NCBI RefSeq assembly: GCF_900142665.1
Contig: NZ_FRBR01000014.1
Coordinates: 1-64,000 of the forward strand
Length of the DNA stretch: 64,000 bases
Reading direction: 5' to 3'
DNA from: Roseovarius pacificus
Lineage (GTDB): Bacteria; Pseudomonadota; Alphaproteobacteria; Rhodobacterales; Rhodobacteraceae
The notes beneath the pieces are model-generated. The model was not told the DNA's origin. It worked only from the letters and a program-made list of their open reading frames with translations, and did not search any database. The stretch's first letter is position 1, and each line of letters opens with the position of its first letter. A program made the position numbers and the translations under genes. Of the stretch, positions 8,942-17,790 are shown in pieces.

Positions 8942-8974
8942 TCGCCTGTCGCATTTTCGTGACTCCACAGGCGA
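8942..8974 (-). other. Hairpin just after ubiB
   Basis: TCGCCTGT (8942-8949) and ACAGGCGA (8967-8974) form an 8-bp stem immediately after the ubiB stop codon. There is no T-run on the minus strand, so it may be a weak terminator or mRNA-stabilising 3' hairpin between ubiB and the yjbH-like gene. Confidence 0.4.
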
Positions 8975-8977
8975 AAA

Positions 8978-10510
8978 TCAGCCGATCCAGATCGCAGCCA
9001 ATGTCACCGCGGCCCCGGCGCCCGCCCCGCCCAGTGCCCACAAGAACGGCACCAACCGCCCGCCGGAGGGCTGGGTCACCACGGGCATGGATTGCCGGAT
9101 CAGCGCGTTTTCCACGATACCGGGCAGCCGCGGCCCATAGCGCGCCAGCACCGCCAGCGTCTTTTGCAGATCGCGCACAGCGGCGTGCGGCCCGATATTC
9201 TTGCGGATATACGCCTCGACCACCGGCCTCGCCACCTGCCAGATGTTGATCTGCGGGCTCAGCGAGCGCGCCACGCCCTCGACCACCACCATCGTGCGTT
9301 GCAGCAGGATCAGCTCGGTGCGGGTTTCCATCCCGAACCGTTCCGTCACCTCGAACAGATAGCTCAGCAGGTTGCCCATCGAGATATGCGAGGCATCCAT
9401 GCCGAAAATCGGCTCTCCCACCGCGCGCAGCGCACGGGCGAACTCGTCCACGTCACGGTCGGCGGGCACATACCCGGCCTCGAAATGCACCTCGGCCACG
9501 CGCTGGTAATCGCGCTTGATGAAGCCATAGAGGATCTCGGCGTAAACCTTGCGGGTATACTCGTCGATATGCCCCATGATCCCGAAATCATAGGCGATGA
9601 TCTCACCCGAGGGCGCGACCTTCAGGTTGCCCTGATGCATGTCGGCATGGAAATACCCGTCGCGCAGCGCATGGCTCAGGAACAGCTGCAACACCCGCTC
9701 GCCCAGCGCCACGCGGTCATGCCCGGCAGCATCCAGCGCCGCGTTGTCGCCCAGCGGCACACCATCGGCCCAGCCCATGGTCATCACCCGCCGCCCCGAC
9801 AGGCCCCAGTTGATCTGCGGCAGGGCGAAGCCTTCATCGTCCGATGTGTTGGCGGCGAACTCGCTGGCCGAAGACGCCTCGAGCCGCAAATCCAGCTCGC
9901 CCATGACCACGCCCTCGAAATGCGCAATCACGTCCGTCGGGCGCAACCGGCGCGAGGCAGGCGACAGGAATTCGATCATCTTCGCCGCGAAATAGAACGC
10001 GTTGATATCCTTGCGGAACGCCTTTTCGATACCGGGGCGCAGCACCTTGACGGCCACCGCCTCGCCGGTTTCGCGCAGCCTCGCGCGATGCACCTGCGCG
10101 ATCGAGGCCGCTGCCACCGGCGCGCTGAACTCGTCGAACACCGCCTCCACGGGCTGCCCCAGCTGATCCTCGACCGACTGCTTGGCAACCTCCACCGGAA
10201 ACGGCGGCAGCTTGTCCTGCAACACGCGCAACTGCGTGGCCAGATCCTCGCCCACCAGATCGGGCCGCGTGGACAGGATCTGCCCGAACTTGATATAGGC
10301 CGGGCCCAGCGCCGTCAGCGCGCGGGTGGCCGGCGGCATCCCGGGATCGCCGCGATAGCCCAGCCATTGAAACGGCCACGCGAGGAACCGCATCGTGCCA
10401 CGCACCAGCGGCGGCGCATCCATCGCGTCCATGACCACACCCATGGCGCCCGTGCGTTCCAGCGTGGCGCCGGTGCGGATCAGGCGCAAAATGTTGTGAG
10501 GCCCGCGCAT
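8978..10510 (-). CDS. ubiB: UbiB-family atypical kinase for ubiquinone biosynthesis
   Basis: 510 residues. It has the UbiB/ADCK KxGQ motif in YIKFGQILSTRPDLVG, the Ala-rich loop AAASIAQVHRA, the catalytic-loop HADMHQGNL and metal-binding YDFGIMG, then a C-terminal hydrophobic anchor (VPFLWALGGAGAGAAVTLA). UbiB is an ATPase needed for efficient coenzyme Q synthesis at the inner membrane. Start taken at MRGPHNILRLIRTG (10510), one base after the ubiE stop; the longer frame overlaps ubiE. ubiE-ubiB is a conserved pair. Confidence 0.93.
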   Translation of the reverse strand: MRGPHNILRLIRTGATLERTGAMGVVMDAMDAPPLVRGTMRFLAWPFQWLGYRGDPGMPPATRALTALGPAYIKFGQILSTRPDLVGEDLATQLRVLQDKLPPFPVEVAKQSVEDQLGQPVEAVFDEFSAPVAAASIAQVHRARLRETGEAVAVKVLRPGIEKAFRKDINAFYFAAKMIEFLSPASRRLRPTDVIAHFEGVVMGELDLRLEASSASEFAANTSDDEGFALPQINWGLSGRRVMTMGWADGVPLGDNAALDAAGHDRVALGERVLQLFLSHALRDGYFHADMHQGNLKVAPSGEIIAYDFGIMGHIDEYTRKVYAEILYGFIKRDYQRVAEVHFEAGYVPADRDVDEFARALRAVGEPIFGMDASHISMGNLLSYLFEVTERFGMETRTELILLQRTMVVVEGVARSLSPQINIWQVARPVVEAYIRKNIGPHAAVRDLQKTLAVLARYGPRLPGIVENALIRQSMPVVTQPSGGRLVPFLWALGGAGAGAAVTLAAIWIG

Positions 10511-10511
10511 C

Positions 10512-11255
10512 CTAGATCTTCCAGCCCGAATGCAGGCAGGCAATGCCCATGCTCAGATTGCGATACTTCGCGTTCCCGAACCCGGCGCTGCGCACCATGC
10601 CAAGGAATGTCTCCTGATCGGGAAACTTGCGGATCGATTCGACCAGGTACTGATAGCTGTCCCTGTCCCCGGCGATGACCTGCCCCATGCGCGGGATGAT
10701 ATTGAACGAATACAGATCATAGGCCCACTGCATCAGGTCGTTCGGAATCTGGCTGAACTCCAGCACCATCAATCGCCCACCGGGTTTCAGCACCCGAAAC
10801 GCCTCATTCAGCGCCTCTTGCGGGCGGGTGACGTTCCGGATGCCGAAACTGATCGTGTAAACGTCAAAAGTATTGTCCTCGAACGGCAACGCCATCGCGT
10901 CGCCCACCACCCAATCCAGACTGCCCGCCATCTGTTCGGCCTCGGCGCGCTTGCGCCCCTCGATCAGCATCGGCTCGGTCAGATCCAGCACCGTGGCATG
11001 GCCGCGGCCCGCGCGTTTCAGGAACCGGAAACTGATATCGCCCGTGCCCCCGGCCACATCCAGCAACCGCTGGCCGGGCCGTGGCGCCAGCCAGTCCATC
11101 ATCGCGTCTTTCCAGATGCGGTGAATGCCAAAACTCATGGCATCGTTCATCACGTCGTATTTCGACGCAACCGAGCCGAACACACCGCGCACGCGCCCCG
11201 CCTTTTCGCCTTCGGGCACTTCCTGAAATCCGAAATGGGTGGTTTCCTCGGTCAT
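10512..11255 (-). CDS. ubiE: Demethylmenaquinone/2-polyprenyl-methoxybenzoquinol C-methyltransferase UbiE
   Basis: 247 residues, normal length. It contains the SAM-binding motif [13 protein letters not shown] (residues about 64-76), [24 protein letters not shown] and the N-terminal signature [14 protein letters not shown]. It methylates the ubiquinone ring precursor in the cytoplasm. It is followed directly by ubiB. Upstream lies an alpha/beta hydrolase gene instead of the divergent mutM that usually adjoins it in this group. Confidence 0.95.
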   Translation of the reverse strand: MTEETTHFGFQEVPEGEKAGRVRGVFGSVASKYDVMNDAMSFGIHRIWKDAMMDWLAPRPGQRLLDVAGGTGDISFRFLKRAGRGHATVLDLTEPMLIEGRKRAEAEQMAGSLDWVVGDAMALPFEDNTFDVYTISFGIRNVTRPQEALNEAFRVLKPGGRLMVLEFSQIPNDLMQWAYDLYSFNIIPRMGQVIAGDRDSYQYLVESIRKFPDQETFLGMVRSAGFGNAKYRNLSMGIACLHSGWKI

Positions 11256-11352
11256 GTACCTTGCCGCCTTCTCTCTTCGCTCTCTTTATAGGCGGATGCA
11301 ATGCGGATACAATGCGGCGTTATTTCAAGGCGCTTGGGTGGGCTTGCTGCGC

Positions 11353-12177
11353 TCAGGGCGTAACGCTGCGAAACCAGCGATAGCTCTCCTCGGCAATCTG
11401 CGGACCGGCTTGGTAAAACCAATGGGTGTGATCGGGAATGAGGACCAATTCGGTGTCATGGCCACGTGCGGCCATCGTTTGCCCCGTTAGGCGCGCCTGC
11501 TCGACAGAAAACAGGTGATCCGCCTCCCCTAGATAGATTCTCAACGGTTTGGTTTCGGCATAAACCTCGACCAGTTCGTCAGCGGGCGCATAGCCGCCGT
11601 GAATCGCCGCCGCTTGCCATGGGGTCTCAAAGCGATTCAACAATACCTGCGCATAGACGGCACCCGCAGAATGACCAAAGAGATAGGCTCGGGACCGGTC
11701 AATGTGGTGATGCGCAGCGGCCTTATCCACGAGGGAGGCCAGAAAGGCGGCACTGGACGGGCTTATCGTCCAGGATTGTGCTTCGGAATCGGGGGCAACA
11801 AGGACAATGCCAAAGCGATCAGCCGTGCTTTGCCACATCTCGATCATCGATAGCCCGTTGCGCCCCGCTCCATGCAGCAAAATAACAATCGGTAACGCGC
11901 CGCTGCGTTTCGGCGCATAGCTGTACCATTGTCGGTCACCGTCAACATGCACCTCGGCCAGCCGCTTCACGCGGGCAGACGGGGCGTATTCGTACCGAGC
12001 CAGTTTTTCAATTTTGAAGCCGAGCGCACGGCGTTCCTTGAATTCGGCCGGAGAGGCGGGCGATGCCGCTGGCCGATCTAGGGCAGCGCTGTTCTCCACT
12101 CGAAGCAGGAAAGCAGCGCCAGCATAAACAAACATTGCCATGCCGATCATAAAGATAAGTTTATAAATAAAAGACAT
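11353..12177 (-). CDS. Membrane-anchored alpha/beta hydrolase (PHB-depolymerase/LpqC-like)
   Basis: 274 residues with an N-terminal transmembrane anchor ([21 protein letters not shown]). The body is a hydrolase: [11 protein letters not shown] (oxyanion region), [15 protein letters not shown] with nucleophile Ser in GHSAG, and a late HTHWFY that could supply the catalytic His. Its substrate is unknown; poly-hydroxyalkanoate, feruloyl or acetyl ester are possible. Codon use and flanks look more AT-rich than neighbours (for example 12150-12180), and it separates ubiE from mutM, suggesting a later insertion. Start at 12177; the longer frame to 12255 lacks family sequence. Confidence 0.7.
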   Translation of the reverse strand: MSFIYKLIFMIGMAMFVYAGAAFLLRVENSAALDRPAASPASPAEFKERRALGFKIEKLARYEYAPSARVKRLAEVHVDGDRQWYSYAPKRSGALPIVILLHGAGRNGLSMIEMWQSTADRFGIVLVAPDSEAQSWTISPSSAAFLASLVDKAAAHHHIDRSRAYLFGHSAGAVYAQVLLNRFETPWQAAAIHGGYAPADELVEVYAETKPLRIYLGEADHLFSVEQARLTGQTMAARGHDTELVLIPDHTHWFYQAGPQIAEESYRWFRSVTP

Positions 12178-12312
12178 TTTTCGAATTTCCTGCCAGACCG
12201 GCCCAGTCAAACCGCAGAATTGTGGCTTTTCTTCAGCGGCATCGTGACGACACACTGTATTGGCTTTATGTGTAAGCAGCGCCTCACGTCCGTTGCCCTT
12301 GAAGGAGTGCCA

Positions 12313-13164
12313 ATGCCCGAATTGCCCGAGGTTGAGACAGTGCGCCGCGGCCTCGTCCCCGCGATGGAGGGCGCGGTGATCGCCAGCGCGCAGGTCAACC
12401 GCCCCGATTTGCGCTGGCCCTTTCCCGAAAACATGGCCGCCCGGCTGACCGGGCAGCGGGTGACGGCCCTCCGGCGGCGCTCGAAATACATTCTGGCCGA
12501 TCTGTCAGGCGGGGAATCGCTTCTGATTCACCTCGGCATGTCGGGCCGCATGACCGTATCGGGCGATCCGTTGGGGCAATTCCACCACGATCACCCCACA
12601 CCGCAAAAACACGATCATGTGGTGTTCGACATGGATAATGGCGCGCGCATCACCTTCAACGATCCGCGCCGCTTCGGGGCGATGGATCTGATGGACACCG
12701 CCGCCGCCGACACCCACCCCCTGCTGGCCAAACTGGGGCCGGAACCCCTGGGCAATGCCTTTGACGAATCCTATCTGGCCGACGCCCTGAAAACCCGCAA
12801 CACACCGATCAAATCCGCCCTCCTGGATCAGCGAATCGTGGCCGGACTCGGCAATATTTACGTGTGCGAGGCACTCTATCGCGCCGGAATCTCGCCAAAA
12901 CGTCGCGCCCGGAACATTTCGCGCGCCCGCGCGGCGGCGCTGGTGCCGATCATCCGCGACGTGCTGCGCGATGCGATCCGCGCGGGCGGGTCCTCGCTGC
13001 GGGATTTTCGGCAGGCAGACGGGGAACTTGGCTATTTTCAGCACAGTTTCGATGTCTACGACCGCGAAGGGCAGCCCTGCCGCACACCGGGCTGCACGAA
13101 CACGATTCACCGCATCGTGCAGTCGGGGCGGTCCAGCTTCTATTGTCCCTCCTGCCAAAGATGA
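12313..13164 (+). CDS. mutM: Formamidopyrimidine-DNA glycosylase (Fpg/MutM)
   Basis: 283 residues, the usual length. It starts [13 protein letters not shown] after Met, giving the catalytic N-terminal Pro and Glu. It has the helix-two-turn-helix region ([20 protein letters not shown]) and a C-terminal zinc finger (CRTPGC ... YCPSCQR). It excises 8-oxoguanine and other oxidised purines. Start at 12313 with GAAGGAG 5-12 bp upstream. It begins the mutM - crotonase - rpsT - dnaA block conserved in Rhodobacterales. Confidence 0.97.
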   Translation: MPELPEVETVRRGLVPAMEGAVIASAQVNRPDLRWPFPENMAARLTGQRVTALRRRSKYILADLSGGESLLIHLGMSGRMTVSGDPLGQFHHDHPTPQKHDHVVFDMDNGARITFNDPRRFGAMDLMDTAAADTHPLLAKLGPEPLGNAFDESYLADALKTRNTPIKSALLDQRIVAGLGNIYVCEALYRAGISPKRRARNISRARAAALVPIIRDVLRDAIRAGGSSLRDFRQADGELGYFQHSFDVYDREGQPCRTPGCTNTIHRIVQSGRSSFYCPSCQR

Positions 13165-13229
13165 GGTTGATCAATGCGCAGACCGTGGTAAGGAATCCGT
13201 CCTGACAGAAACAAGCGAAAGCAGATTTC

Positions 13230-14006
13230 ATGGCCTATGAGACGATCATCGTCGAAATAGAAGACCACGTCGCCCTTATCAAACTCAATCGCCCCGATGC
13301 CCTCAATGCCCTGAACGCCCAGCTCATGACCGAGCTGTGCAAGGCGCTGAAAGAGGCACAGGCGAATGACAAGGTGCGCTGTGTCATCCTGACCGGCTCG
13401 GAAAAGGCGTTCGCCGCCGGTGCCGACATCAAGATGATGAGTGAAAAGGGCTTCGTCGACGTCTTCTCCGAAGACCTCTTCGGCCCCGAAAGCGATGCCA
13501 TCATGAGCATCCGCAAACCCATCGTCGCCGCCGTATCCGGCTATGCCTTGGGCGGTGGTTGCGAACTGGCGATGATGTGCGATTTCATCATCGCCTCGGA
13601 CACCGCCAAATTCGGCCAGCCCGAAATCAATCTCGGCGTTATGGCCGGTTTGGGCGGCAGCCAGCGCCTGACCCGTTTCATCGGCAAGTCCAAGGCGATG
13701 GACATGAACCTGACCGGCCGCTTCATGGACGCGGACGAGGCCGAACGCTCCGGCCTGGTCAGCCGCGTGGTGCCCGTCAAGAAACTGATGGAAGAAGCCC
13801 GCAGCGTCGCGGAAAAGATCGCCGAGAAATCCATGATCACCACCATGGCGATCAAGGAATCGGTGAACCGCTCCTACGAAACCACCCTGCGCGAAGGGCT
13901 GTTGTTCGAACGCCGCGTCTTCCACTCGCTGTTTGCGACCGAAGACCAGTCCGAAGGCATGGCCGCCTTCGTCGAAAAACGCGAACCGCAGTTCCGCGAC
14001 AAGTAA
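13230..14006 (+). CDS. Enoyl-CoA hydratase (crotonase)
   Basis: 258 residues. It has crotonase motifs: oxyanion-hole [10 protein letters not shown] (about 64-73) and [15 protein letters not shown] with the first catalytic Glu near 117, and [10 protein letters not shown] with the second Glu near 137. Both catalytic glutamates of enoyl-CoA hydratase are present, so hydration of trans-2-enoyl-CoA in fatty-acid beta-oxidation is the likely reaction. It lies between mutM and rpsT, a conserved order with no obvious functional link. A terminator follows at 14030-14056. Confidence 0.93.
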   Translation: MAYETIIVEIEDHVALIKLNRPDALNALNAQLMTELCKALKEAQANDKVRCVILTGSEKAFAAGADIKMMSEKGFVDVFSEDLFGPESDAIMSIRKPIVAAVSGYALGGGCELAMMCDFIIASDTAKFGQPEINLGVMAGLGGSQRLTRFIGKSKAMDMNLTGRFMDADEAERSGLVSRVVPVKKLMEEARSVAEKIAEKSMITTMAIKESVNRSYETTLREGLLFERRVFHSLFATEDQSEGMAAFVEKREPQFRDK

Positions 14007-14029
14007 GATCGCGAACGGCCGACATGACG

Positions 14030-14056
14030 GGGCGCGCCTGACCGGCGCGCCCTTTT
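14030..14056 (+). terminator. Intrinsic terminator after crotonase gene
   Basis: GGGCGCGCC (14030-14038), loop TGACC, GGCGCGCCC (14044-14052), then TTTT. A classical strong stem 23 bases after the stop codon. Confidence 0.85.
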
Positions 14057-14059
14057 CCG

Positions 14060-14100
14060 TTTCGTACGAAACGGGCATGTGTTTCGTACGTTTTGTACGA
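14060..14100 (-). promoter_or_regulatory. 41-bp GTAC-rich bipartite element, copy A
   Basis: Read towards rpsT it is TTTCGTACGAAAC, a 10-base spacer, then TTCGTACGTTTTGTACGA. The first arm contains a perfect 12-bp palindrome. A second copy at 36128-36168 matches 31 of 41 positions with all three GTAC cores in register. It lies about 68 bp upstream of a plausible rpsT -10 box and directly after a terminator, consistent with an operator. The binding protein is unknown. Orientation given is that matching copy B on the plus strand. Confidence 0.65.
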
Positions 14101-14144
14101 TCCCAAAGGCCGCGCCGCCGTGGGCCAGGGCGGGCAGATTCGGC

Positions 14145-14173
14145 TTTTCAAACCCGAAAAACTTCTCTATAGG
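14145..14173 (+). promoter_or_regulatory. Candidate rpsT promoter
   Basis: TTTTCA at 14145-14150 and TATAGG at 14168-14173 with a 17-bp spacer, 124 bp upstream of rpsT. The hexamers are reasonable matches to a sigma-70 type promoter; not otherwise tested. Confidence 0.45.
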
Positions 14174-14296
14174 GCGTCGTCATACATGCGCGTGCGGCCC
14201 GCCCTGGCCAGAATCAGCTACGGCAATCACGATGCCGGCCTGTGGGTTTGCGACGCGCTATTTAGACAACGCAAACCTGATAGAGGTCTGATTCAA

Positions 14297-14560
14297 ATGG
14301 CAAATACGCCCCAGTCCAAGAAACGCGCTCGCCAGAACGAACGCCGTCTTGCCGTCAACAAAGCGCGCCGTTCGCGCATCCGTACCCACCTGCGCAAGGT
14401 CGAAGAGGCAATCGCCTCGGGGGACAAGGACGCAGCCCAGGCCGCCCTGCGCGCCGCCCAACCCGAACTGATGCGCGGCGTCACCAAAGGCGTCTTCCAC
14501 AAGAACACCGCCTCACGCAAAATATCGCGCCTGTCGGCGCGCGTTAAGGCGCTCGGCTAA
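14297..14560 (+). CDS. rpsT: 30S ribosomal protein S20
   Basis: 87 residues, the usual length. It starts [20 protein letters not shown] and is rich in Lys/Arg; the C-terminal [20 protein letters not shown] is typical of S20, which binds 16S rRNA early in 30S assembly. Start is set at 14297; the longer frame from 14093 is not S20-like. S20 lies immediately before dnaA in many alphaproteobacteria. Confidence 0.97.
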   Translation: MANTPQSKKRARQNERRLAVNKARRSRIRTHLRKVEEAIASGDKDAAQAALRAAQPELMRGVTKGVFHKNTASRKISRLSARVKALG

Positions 14561-14591
14561 GCGTTTTCGTGCTAAATCATTGATCCAAAAG

Positions 14592-14620
14592 GCGCCGGTT
14601 GAACCGGCGCTTTTTTCTTT
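14592..14620 (+). terminator. Intrinsic terminator after rpsT
   Basis: GCGCCGGT (14592-14599), TGA loop, ACCGGCGC (14603-14610), followed by TTTTTTCTTT. A strong stem plus T-run about 30 bases after the stop codon. Confidence 0.92.
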
Positions 14621-15049
14621 TGTGACGGTCTGAAAACGGCCGGGAGATTCTTTTCACAGAAACGTCATGTCAAGCGCGAAGATCAGTTGCCGCGTGGCAT
14701 GGCAACTTGCTAGCTTCAGCATGCGATTCACGCTTGGGGGGACAAGCGGCGGCCATGACCGATACGGCCACGGACGCCATTGGGCGCGTAGGCAACGCTG
14801 TTGTCATGCACCCTGTCCACTAGACGTTATGTGACGTGCACAATGATATCGCAGCCAATGGGGAAAGGCTGCGATATGTGCGCTGTCACATTTATTGGGA
14901 ATTTGGGCTCGGGACAGGGCTTGGCATCCGTCGTCTTTCGCGACGGCAGGGTTCTTTTGTTCCAAATTCACCCTCGTGCAGAAACGCAATAGCCCGCGCC
15001 TGTTATGCGCGGGACAAGGATGAAGCGACAAAGCGCGGGACAGGAACGA
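14621..15049 (+). other. rpsT-dnaA intergenic region with two hairpins
   Basis: A 429-bp gap without a convincing gene. It holds a perfect 11-bp inverted repeat (ATATCGCAGCC at 14846-14856 and GGCTGCGATAT at 14867-14877), a smaller stem CCGTCG/CGACGG (14928-14933 and 14941-14946) followed by a T-containing stretch, and an AGTTGCC/GGCAACT repeat (14685-14691 and 14701-14707). No perfect DnaA box (TTATNCACA type) was seen; CTTTTCACA near 14650 is one mismatch away. It probably contains the dnaA promoter and leader. Confidence 0.5.
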
Positions 15050-16438
15050 ATGACGCAGGAACAATGGGGCCAACTCAAGCAGGAACTTCTCAAGACGGTC
15101 GGCAAGAACAATTATACAAACTGGATCGAACCGCTCGAGCTGTCCGGAGTCTCCGATGGCGTGGCCACTTTCAGCGTACCGACCAGCTTCCTGGGCAACT
15201 ATGTGTCTCAGAATTTCGGGGATCTGATCCTGTATCAGATGAACACGGTCGCACCGCAAATCAGGCGCGTGAAATTCAGCGCCGCCGCCAATTCCGGCCA
15301 CAGCCCCACTTCTGTCCCCATGACCGCAAAGTCCGAATCCGGCGAACAGCATCCCAAAGCACCGGCACGGTCAGGGTCCGCCGGTTCAGATGACCGGCTG
15401 AACACCGCACCGTTGGATGAACGGTTCACCTTCGACACGTTCGTGGTCGGCAAGCCCAATGAGCTGGCGCATGCCGCTGCCAAACGCGTGGCCGAAGGCG
15501 GCCCCGTAACCTTCAATCCGCTCTTTTTGTACGGTGGTGTCGGGCTGGGGAAAACGCACCTCATGCACGCCATCGCGTGGGAGCTGAAATCCCGCCGCCC
15601 GGATATGAACATCCTGTACCTTTCTGCGGAACAGTTCATGTATCGTTTCGTTCAGGCGTTGCGCGATCGCAAGATGATGGACTTCAAGGAACTGTTCCGA
15701 TCGGTCGATGTTCTGATGGTGGATGACGTTCAGTTCATTGCTGGCAAGGACAGCACGCAAGAGGAATTTTTCCACACTTTCAATGCCTTGGTGGATCAGA
15801 ACAAGCAGATCATCATCTCGGGCGATCGCGCGCCGGGTGAAATCGCCAACCTCGAGGAACGGATCAAGTCACGCCTGCAATGCGGCCTTGTGGTCGATCT
15901 GCACCCGACGGATTACGAGCTGCGCCTCGGCATCCTGCAATCCAAGTCCGAACAGTTCGCCAAAACCTATCCCGGCCTTGAAATGGCCGATGGCGTGCTG
16001 GAATTCCTCGCTCACCGCATCAGCACCAATGTCCGCGTTCTCGAAGGCGCGCTGACCCGGCTTTTCGCCTTCGCCTCTCTGGTGGGGCATAAGATCACGC
16101 TCGAACTGACGCAGGATTGCCTGGCCGATGTGCTGCGCGCGTCCGAGCGCAAGATCAGCGTCGAGGAAATTCAGCGTCAGGTTGCCGACCATTACAACAT
16201 CCGCCTGTCCGACATGATCGGCCCCAAGCGCCTGCGTGCCTTTGCCCGCCCGCGTCAGGTGGCCATGTACCTGTGCAAGCAGATGACCAGCCGCTCGCTG
16301 CCCGAGATCGGCCGCCGCTTCGGGGGCCGGGATCACACCACCGTCATGCACGGCGTCAAGCGCATCGAGGAACTGCAAATTCAGGATGGTCAGATCGCCG
16401 AAGATCTGGAAATCCTGCGTCGCACGCTCGAAGGCTGA
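15050..16438 (+). CDS. dnaA: Chromosomal replication initiator protein DnaA
   Basis: 462 residues. Domain I begins MTQEQWGQLKQELLKTVGKN; domain II is a short linker (about 80-115); domain III has Walker A GGVGLGKTH and Walker B VDVLMVDDVQF; domain IV ends with the DnaA-box-binding signature GRRFGGRDHTTVMHGVKRI. It binds DnaA boxes and melts the origin. Start is placed at 15050 since MTQEQW is the expected N-terminus; an in-frame ATG at 15020 adds unrelated residues. dnaN follows after 174 bp. Confidence 0.98.
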   Translation: MTQEQWGQLKQELLKTVGKNNYTNWIEPLELSGVSDGVATFSVPTSFLGNYVSQNFGDLILYQMNTVAPQIRRVKFSAAANSGHSPTSVPMTAKSESGEQHPKAPARSGSAGSDDRLNTAPLDERFTFDTFVVGKPNELAHAAAKRVAEGGPVTFNPLFLYGGVGLGKTHLMHAIAWELKSRRPDMNILYLSAEQFMYRFVQALRDRKMMDFKELFRSVDVLMVDDVQFIAGKDSTQEEFFHTFNALVDQNKQIIISGDRAPGEIANLEERIKSRLQCGLVVDLHPTDYELRLGILQSKSEQFAKTYPGLEMADGVLEFLAHRISTNVRVLEGALTRLFAFASLVGHKITLELTQDCLADVLRASERKISVEEIQRQVADHYNIRLSDMIGPKRLRAFARPRQVAMYLCKQMTSRSLPEIGRRFGGRDHTTVMHGVKRIEELQIQDGQIAEDLEILRRTLEG

Positions 16439-16612
16439 AGCGCCCAAACCGTGTTCACTGCGACAAGCGGCCTTGCCTCGATGCGGGGCCGCCCTTGACG
16501 CTCAGGCATTTAGCACTCAAAACACAACAAAAGGCTTGAGCCGCAAGGGGAAGTTGCTAACGTGCCCCTCCGGCGCGGGGCCGGCACCTATTCAGGTTCA
16601 GGGAGCAAGGGC

Positions 16613-17731
16613 ATGAAACTCAGCATCGAACGCGGGACGCTGCTCAAGGCCGTGTCGCAGGCGCAATCTGTCGTCGAGCGGCGCAACACCATTCCGATCC
16701 TTGCCAACGTCCTGATCGAGGCCGAAGGCGATGCCGTTCATTTCCGCGCCACCGATCTGGATATCGAAGTGGTCGACAAGGCCCCGGCGCAGGTCGAACG
16801 CGCAGGCGCCACCACCGTCAGCGCCGTGACCCTGCACGAGATCGTGCGCAAACTGCCCGATGGCGCGCTTGTCACGCTGGCCGATGACGGGGCGTCGGGC
16901 CGCCTGACGGTCGAGGCCGGGCGCTCGAACTTCAACCTCGCCACCTTGCCGAAAGAAGACTTTCCGGTGATGGCCTCATCGGAATACAGCAGCAATTTCA
17001 GCGCCCCCGCGCCCGTGCTGCGCCGCCTGTTCGACAAGTCGAAATTCGCCATTTCCACCGAGGAAACCCGCTATTACCTGAACGGTGTCTACATGCACGT
17101 CGCCGATGCCGAAGGCGGCAAGGTGCTGCGCTGCGTCGCCACAGATGGCCACCGTCTGGCCCGTGTCGATGCCGAGCTTCCCGAAGGTGCAGGCGACATG
17201 CCCGGCGTGATCGTGCCCCGCAAAACCGTGGGTGAGTTGCGCAAGCTGCTGGACGACGACGATATGCAGATCGCCGTATCGGTCAGCGAAACCAAGGTGC
17301 GTTTCGCCACACCCGATATCACCCTGACCTCCAAGGTGATCGACGGCACCTTCCCCGATTACACCCGCGTCATCCCGCAGGGAAACACCCGCAAGCTCGA
17401 GGTGGACGCCGCCGAATTCGCGCAAGCCGTGGATCGTGTGGCGACCGTCAGTTCCGAACGCTCGCGCGCGGTGAAGCTGACATTGGACGAAGACCGCCTG
17501 ATCCTGTCCGTCAACGCCCCCGACAGCGGCGCCGCCGAAGAGGAACTGGCCGTCGCCTATGGCGATGAGAGGCTGGAAATCGGCTTTAACGCCAAATACT
17601 TGCAGGAAATCGCCAGCCAGGTTGATCGTGAAAACGCCGTGTTCATGTTCAACTCGTCCGGCGATCCCACGCTGATGCGCGAAGGCAACGATACCAGCGC
17701 GGTTTACGTCGTCATGCCGATGCGGGTGTGA
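16613..17731 (+). CDS. dnaN: DNA polymerase III beta sliding clamp
   Basis: 372 residues, standard for DnaN. It starts MKLSIERGTLLKAVSQAQSV and has the three-domain clamp layout, including VATDGHRLARVDAELP in the middle domain and the C-terminal YVVMPMRV (canonical end M-P-M-R). The dimeric ring tethers DNA polymerase III to DNA. Start at 16613 with GGGAGCAAGGG upstream. It lies between dnaA and recF as is usual. Confidence 0.98.
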   Translation: MKLSIERGTLLKAVSQAQSVVERRNTIPILANVLIEAEGDAVHFRATDLDIEVVDKAPAQVERAGATTVSAVTLHEIVRKLPDGALVTLADDGASGRLTVEAGRSNFNLATLPKEDFPVMASSEYSSNFSAPAPVLRRLFDKSKFAISTEETRYYLNGVYMHVADAEGGKVLRCVATDGHRLARVDAELPEGAGDMPGVIVPRKTVGELRKLLDDDDMQIAVSVSETKVRFATPDITLTSKVIDGTFPDYTRVIPQGNTRKLEVDAAEFAQAVDRVATVSSERSRAVKLTLDEDRLILSVNAPDSGAAEEELAVAYGDERLEIGFNAKYLQEIASQVDRENAVFMFNSSGDPTLMREGNDTSAVYVVMPMRV

Positions 17732-17790
17732 GGCTGGACGGAATTTTCCAAGGTCCGTACCGTTTTCTGGCACGAAAACGGACTTAGCCC

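Noticed and set aside
8942..8974. Hairpin after ubiB as a strong terminator
   Set aside because: Stem is good but no T-run follows on the minus strand; listed only as a hairpin.
14641..14665. Possible DnaA box CTTTTCACA
   Set aside because: One mismatch to the consensus and isolated; not enough to call an origin.
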